This document shows positions 34,459 to 38,382 of a stretch of DNA of 38,382 nucleotides, in pieces. The translations under genes were made by a program, and so were the position numbers. The stretch comes from Robiginitomaculum sp. (GTDB lineage Bacteria; Pseudomonadota; Alphaproteobacteria; Caulobacterales; Maricaulaceae): the NCBI GenBank assembly GCA_002733905.1, contig NVXK01000019.1:37702-76083 (forward strand), read 5' to 3'. The stretch's first letter is position 1. Every line of letters begins with the position of its first letter. The notes under the pieces were generated by a model, which was given only the letters and a program-made list of their open reading frames with translations, made no database searches and was not told where the DNA came from.

Positions 34459-34929
34459 ATGAAACGGCTAATGACTTTATTGGGTGCTGCAAGCCTCTGC
34501 ATAGGCAATACAGCCTCTGCATTTGATAATATTGAAATCCCCATTTCAGAAATTCCAAAACCTGTACTTGAAACTGCGCTCTATTATGCACCGGGGTTGG
34601 TTTTCAATCGCTATGCATATGAAGATGAAGACGGTGTACGTATATACGAATTTGAAGCAATAGACCCAGATGGTCGTCATGTAGAAGTTGACGTCCTTGC
34701 GAATGGTGAACTGCAAGAAATTGAGTGGGAAAAAACAATTTCTGAAGTACCGATAGATGTTCGCATGGAACTTTTCCGCAGATACCCAAATATTAAAATT
34801 GCTTTTATTGAGCTTTCCATTCGCGCCAATGGTACCACGTATTATGAGTTCGAAGGTATTGATACGAATAATAAATTCATCGATGTAGAAATCATTGATG
34901 ATGGGCGCAGTCTTAAACGCGCATTTTAA
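34459..34929 (+). CDS. Periplasmic protein with two PepSY-like domains
   Basis: A 156-residue protein with a signal peptide (cleavage after SASA near 21). Two similar halves follow: about 29-87 (IPKPVLETALYYAPGL, YEFEAIDPDGRHVEVDVLANGE) and about 90-155 (VPIDVRMELFRRYPNI, YYEFEGIDTNNKFIDVEIIDDG), each with the helix-then-strands layout and the YEFE-I-x-DxxGRxxEVDV type of PepSY domains. PepSY-like proteins may inhibit peptidases or sense envelope conditions; the target is not known. Strong ribosome site AAGGAG. It stands alone, upstream of and convergent with ppa. Confidence 0.75.
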   Translation: MKRLMTLLGAASLCIGNTASAFDNIEIPISEIPKPVLETALYYAPGLVFNRYAYEDEDGVRIYEFEAIDPDGRHVEVDVLANGELQEIEWEKTISEVPIDVRMELFRRYPNIKIAFIELSIRANGTTYYEFEGIDTNNKFIDVEIIDDGRSLKRAF

Positions 34930-34949
34930 TACGTGTCAAAACTGATAAT

Positions 34950-34982
34950 AAAAGGGCCGCTCACTTTGAAAGTAAGCGGCCC
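34950..34982 (-). terminator. Terminator of ppa (shared with the PepSY-like gene)
   Basis: GGGCCGCT (34954-34961) pairs with AGCGGCCC (34975-34982), with inner ACTT/AAGT pairing; on the - strand it is followed by TTTTATTA, so it mainly ends ppa transcription, perhaps also acting on the + strand gene. Confidence 0.85.
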
Positions 34983-34990
34983 GAATTCAT

Positions 34991-35518
34991 TTAGCCTTTA
35001 TAGGCTTTAACACCAGCGAGGATAAGCTCTTCAGCTTTTTCGCGGTCGGCCCAGCCAATAACTTTTACCCATTTATTCTTTTCGAGGTCTTTATAGTGCG
35101 CGAAAAAATGCGGGATACGGTCTTGTAGGACTTGTGGCAAATCCTTGTAAGATTTGATGTCGTCATAATAAGGCGTCAATTTTGTATGTGGTACAGCAAC
35201 GATTTTTTCGTCAAACCCTGCTTCGTCTTCCATCAAAAGAACACCGATAGGGCGGGCACGCACAACAACGCCAGGCATAAGCGCGCGCTGACCGACAACA
35301 AGAACATCTGTTGGATCGCCGTCATCTGAAAGTGTGTGCGGAATAAATCCGTAATTACAAGGGTAACGCATGGAGGTGTAAAGGAAACGATCAACAAACA
35401 TCGCGCCGCTTTCTTTATCCATTTCGTACTTAATAGGTTCGCCGCCAAGGGGTACTTCGATGATTACATTAATATCAGTTGGTGCATTTTCGCCAACTTT
35501 GATTTTATGAATATCCAT
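34991..35518 (-). CDS. ppa: Inorganic pyrophosphatase (soluble, family I)
   Basis: A 175-residue cytosolic enzyme hydrolysing pyrophosphate to drive biosynthetic reactions. Metal-binding signature DGDPTDVLV at about 66-74 with flanking YPCNYGFIPHTL (Tyr/Arg/Glu residues of family I), DEAGFDEKIVAVP near 98-110 and HYKDLEKNKWVKVIGW near 142-157. The start is the ATG at 35518 (MDIHKIKVG), preceded by AAAGAG; an open frame reaching 35593 adds 25 unsupported residues. Size matches E. coli Ppa. Upstream, 35519-35723 contains only promoter-like sequence. Confidence 0.96.
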   Translation of the reverse strand: MDIHKIKVGENAPTDINVIIEVPLGGEPIKYEMDKESGAMFVDRFLYTSMRYPCNYGFIPHTLSDDGDPTDVLVVGQRALMPGVVVRARPIGVLLMEDEAGFDEKIVAVPHTKLTPYYDDIKSYKDLPQVLQDRIPHFFAHYKDLEKNKWVKVIGWADREKAEELILAGVKAYKG

Positions 35519-35723
35519 GTTTGTCTCTTTATTGTCTTTGGCACCACATTTGCCGTTTAAAATGTGCGGCATATTTAGCGCACACCCACCCAAGCCTCAA
35601 GGCTTTATTGTACGTTTAGTTGCAATTTTACCCCAAAAGCGGCCTAATTCATGTCCAATTTCATGCCCAATGGCGAATAAACACTTCATATAGAATGACG
35701 CCGCCCAAAAAAACTGTAATAGT

Positions 35724-36347
35724 CTAATGCCCTTTGGCAAAAAAGATCGCCGCGCCACCAGCGCCAATCATGACCGTGCCGATAATAATATTAAAAATTC
35801 GCGCGGCCCGTGGAGAGCTAAGCTTGGCGCGGATCATCCGCCCAAATCCTGCGTAAATTGCCAAACCATTCAGCTCCAATACTGTCAATGTCGTAATCAT
35901 GATGAAAAATTGCGGCACAAGCGGTTGGCTCGTATTAAAAAATGTCGGTAATATACCCGCGAATGTCACAGCCGCCATTGGGTTTGATCCTTGTAGGCTG
36001 AGGCCTTTGATAAACAGTTTTCGGCGCGGTGGGGCTTCGGCTTCCACATTGGTCATATTATTAACAGGCCCAAAAATGGTTGAAAACCCAAGCCATAAAA
36101 TCACCAATAACCCTACGGCTTTTAAGACGGTAAACGCTTGCGGCAATGTTGCGGCCAATGTCGCCGCACCTGTCGCCGCCAGAATGAGCCAGAAAACATT
36201 GGCGCTAGCTATCCCACAGGCAGCCGTCATGGCAGGACGAAATCCGTATTTAAACGATGAGGCGAGCACCAGCATAACGGCAGGACCGGGGGTTAAACCT
36301 CCAACCAAAAATAAGGCCACAAGTGCGAGCCAAACTTCAAATGCCAT
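35724..36347 (-). CDS. LysE/RhtB family amino-acid exporter
   Basis: A 207-residue membrane protein with about six helices. The family signature is at the start: LTPGPAVMLVLASSFKYGFRPAMTAACGIASAN near 19-51; the middle carries the usual charged loop and KLFIKGLSLQGSNPMAAVTF near 109-128. Members export lysine, arginine, homoserine, threonine or similar. It lies 23 bp behind argG in the same direction, with AAGGTG as ribosome site, so the likely cargo is arginine or a related amino acid. Substrate not proven. Confidence 0.9.
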   Translation of the reverse strand: MAFEVWLALVALFLVGGLTPGPAVMLVLASSFKYGFRPAMTAACGIASANVFWLILAATGAATLAATLPQAFTVLKAVGLLVILWLGFSTIFGPVNNMTNVEAEAPPRRKLFIKGLSLQGSNPMAAVTFAGILPTFFNTSQPLVPQFFIMITTLTVLELNGLAIYAGFGRMIRAKLSSPRAARIFNIIIGTVMIGAGGAAIFFAKGH

Positions 36348-36370
36348 GCGTACACCTTGAGCTTGAGGGC

Positions 36371-37597
36371 CTAGCTATTACGTCCAGCCTTGAGATCACG
36401 TGCTTTGAGCAAACGTAAACGTAGCGCACTGATTTTGATAAACCCACCAGCGTCAGCTTGATCGTAAACATCATCTTCTTCAAATGTCACATGCTCTTGC
36501 GAGTACAGTGAATAAGGAGAAGTACGGCCAACAATATCGCAATTGCCTTTGTAAAGCTTGAGACGCACACTACCCGTGACAAGTTCTTGTGACTTATCAA
36601 TCGCGGCTTGTAGCATTTCACGCTCTGGTGAATACCAATAGCCATTATACACAAGCTCTGCATATTTCGGCATAAGCTCGTCTTTTAAATGTGCCGCGCC
36701 TTTATCAAGGGTGATTTGTTCAATGCCACGATGCGCCATCAATAAAATCGTACCGCCCGGTGTTTCGTAAATGCCGCGAGACTTCATACCAACAAAACGG
36801 TTTTCAAGCAGATCAAGGCGACCAATACCGTTCGCGCCACCAAGCTCGTTTAGACGTGTCAAAAGTGTCGCAGGGCTCATCGCCACACCATTGATTGACA
36901 TTGCGTCACCGCGTTCAAAACCAACTTCGATATATGTGGCTTTATCAGGCGCGTCTTCTGGAGACACTGTACGTTGATAGACAAATTCAGGAGCTTCTTG
37001 TGCAGGATCTTCAAGGGCTTTGCCCTCGCTAGACGTATGAAGTAAATTCGCATCAACAGAGAATGGCGCTTCGCCGCGTTTATCTGTGGCAATTTCAATG
37101 CCGTGTTTTTCCGCATATTCAATTAATTTTGTACGGGAGTTTAATTCCCACTCACGCCAAGGCGCGATGACTTTAATGTCTGGATCAAGAGCGTAATAGG
37201 CAAGTTCGAAACGTACTTGGTCATTACCTTTACCCGTTGCGCCGTGACAGACAGCGTCCGCGCCAACTTGGTGGGCAATTTCGATTTGACGTTTAGAGAT
37301 GAGCGGACGTGCAATAGATGTGCCGAGCAAATACAGCCCTTCATAAACCGCATTGGCGCGAAACATAGGAAAGACAAAATCGCGTACAAATTCTTCGCGT
37401 AAATCATCAATGAAAATTTCTTTGACGCCGCACGCTTCTGCCTTGCGTCGTACAGGCCCTAGCTCTTCACCTTGGCCAAGGTCGGCAGTGAACGTAACAA
37501 CTTCACAGCCTTTTTCTTCTTGTAGCCATTTTAAAATAATGGATGTGTCCAACCCACCTGAATAGGCCAAGACTACTTTTTTTGGATGCTGCGCCAT
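36371..37597 (-). CDS. argG: Argininosuccinate synthase
   Basis: A 408-residue enzyme of arginine synthesis that joins citrulline and aspartate using ATP. P-loop [15 protein letters not shown] near 10-24; TADLGQGEE near 37-45; [13 protein letters not shown] near 95-107; [15 protein letters not shown] near 116-130 for citrulline/aspartate binding; the Ser/Glu region [19 protein letters not shown] near 180-198. Length is standard. It is followed by a LysE-family exporter gene. The 302 bp upstream (37598-37899) show no convincing gene; a 98-codon open frame there has no family likeness. Confidence 0.97.
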   Translation of the reverse strand: MAQHPKKVVLAYSGGLDTSIILKWLQEEKGCEVVTFTADLGQGEELGPVRRKAEACGVKEIFIDDLREEFVRDFVFPMFRANAVYEGLYLLGTSIARPLISKRQIEIAHQVGADAVCHGATGKGNDQVRFELAYYALDPDIKVIAPWREWELNSRTKLIEYAEKHGIEIATDKRGEAPFSVDANLLHTSSEGKALEDPAQEAPEFVYQRTVSPEDAPDKATYIEVGFERGDAMSINGVAMSPATLLTRLNELGGANGIGRLDLLENRFVGMKSRGIYETPGGTILLMAHRGIEQITLDKGAAHLKDELMPKYAELVYNGYWYSPEREMLQAAIDKSQELVTGSVRLKLYKGNCDIVGRTSPYSLYSQEHVTFEEDDVYDQADAGGFIKISALRLRLLKARDLKAGRNS

Positions 37598-37899
37598 AAT
37601 GACCTCTTTAACCGATGCAAACGCACAGAGCGCCGCACTCTCTCTAGAAAATTGTTTGGTTATTTAGCGTATTGTCGAGGGGTAAAGAAAGCATTTATTG
37701 TGACAAATATGAATGATTATGTCTTTTTTATAGTGATTAAATGGCTTCGCGCTGAAAAATCGACCCAGATACATCCTATCAGCAAGGCGAGAGTGCCGCT
37801 CAATCTCTTCGGAAATCAAAGCAATGCCAGAAGAGGTGTCGTTGATATTGCCTTCAATACATGTTTGGTAATACACTTATAAACAAAATAGGAGATGAT

Positions 37900-38382
37900 A
37901 TGAGACTTAAAACAATAAGTTTAGCCGCTATGCTCACAGTATTCACGAGTGTGAACGCGTTTGCAGGTATTGATAATTTCAAATCAGGAGCCGCAATTCC
38001 GCAATATGGCAAAATCGCACATATAGAGACCCATCATCCTTTAAGTACACGCACAAAATTTAAAATTGCCTATGATATGAATAAGCGCACAGATACAGGC
38101 AAGCTCAGTCGTAACTTGGAAACTGCGGCGCGATTTATTAATATGCACGAAGCCGTAGGTATTAAACGCAAGAACATCAAACTTGCTATCGTCATTCATG
38201 GCGGTGCTGTTCGTGATGTAACGCAAGCGGATTATTATACGCGTACATTAGGCAAAGGCGAAACCAAGTCAGAAAGTTTAAACTCAGAAAACCTTAACGC
38301 TGATCTCGTCAAAGCTCTCATTGATTACGGCGTAGACATTTATGTTTGTGGGCAATCCGCCGCATATTATGATGTTCAAAAT
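37900..38382 (+). CDS. Periplasmic DsrE-family protein (5' part, runs off the window)
   Basis: The first 161 residues, cut by the window end. A signal peptide ends near residue 22 (VNAFA). The rest matches exported DsrE/YchN-like proteins: FKIAYDMNKR near 55-64, LAIVIHGGAVRDV near 97-109 and YGVDIYVCGQSAAYYDV near 143-159 with the conserved, probably reactive, Cys150. Relatives handle sulfur or thiol groups, but for the exported subgroup the role is unclear. A strong ribosome site AGGAGAT precedes the ATG at 37900. Confidence 0.85.
   Translation, partial: MRLKTISLAAMLTVFTSVNAFAGIDNFKSGAAIPQYGKIAHIETHHPLSTRTKFKIAYDMNKRTDTGKLSRNLETAARFINMHEAVGIKRKNIKLAIVIHGGAVRDVTQADYYTRTLGKGETKSESLNSENLNADLVKALIDYGVDIYVCGQSAAYYDVQN

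Noticed and set aside
37586-37882. 98-codon open frame upstream of the DsrE-family gene
   Set aside because: Overlaps the argG start, no ribosome site, no recognisable domain.

Overview
The window is a 38.4-kb chromosomal segment of a fairly AT-rich (about 46% GC by eye), motile alphaproteobacterium, probably marine. Pointers are a flagellin of Rhodobacterales/Hyphomonadaceae type, CtrA-type boxes (TTAA-N7-TTAA and TTAACCAT), a soluble transhydrogenase, a single-chain acyl-CoA carboxylase and a membrane pyrophosphatase. The order cannot be fixed from sequence alone. I see no prophage, insertion sequence, CRISPR array or rRNA; the only RNA gene recognised is a tRNA-Ser(GGA).

Layout. 1-3.9 kb: 5' part of a 2-hydroxyacid dehydrogenase gene (-), an exported SH3 protein, then an unusual locus in which about 60-bp degenerate repeats, each opening with TTAACCAT, precede a tandem ribbon-helix-helix-like protein and a membrane/coiled-coil partner; then a small membrane protein and a CPBP protease. 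3.9-6.6 kb: fabI, a TerC-family protein, an N-formylglutamate amidohydrolase. 6.9-9.0 kb: tRNA-Ser and a chemoreceptor preceded by a small membrane protein with ATGA coupling. 9.0-14.5 kb: long leader, trimeric autotransporter adhesin, OmpR/QseBC-like two-component pair. 14.6-18.5 kb: flagellin with enlarged middle domain, GNAT acetyltransferase, sthA. 18.7-22.5 kb: UPF0178 protein and single-chain acyl-CoA carboxylase. 22.5-27.3 kb (-): fbp-tkt-fba-rpe operon, in the order of Calvin-cycle cbb operons but with no RuBisCO or phosphoribulokinase. 27.4-28.7 kb: divergent Ada-type regulator and O6-alkylguanine methyltransferase. 28.7-30.4 kb: acyl-homoserine-lactone synthase overlapping a phytanoyl-CoA dioxygenase-family gene, behind a CtrA-type box. 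30.5-38.4 kb: hppA, a Met/His-rich outer-membrane protein with a DUF2946-like CPDC partner, a double PepSY-like protein, ppa, lysE-family exporter, argG and the 5' part of a periplasmic DsrE-family gene.

Two themes stand out. First, signalling and surface life: AHL synthase plus a possible AHL- or lipid-tailoring dioxygenase, adhesin, two-component system, chemoreceptor and flagellin, with CtrA-like sites near luxI, flagellin, hppA and the ribbon-helix-helix locus, which suggests cell-cycle or CtrA control. Second, central metabolism and pyrophosphate: fructose-bisphosphate/pentose interconversion genes, both a membrane and a soluble pyrophosphatase, and an acyl-CoA carboxylase. The best candidates for something undescribed are the luxI-phyH pair and the 60-bp-repeat/double-RHH locus.
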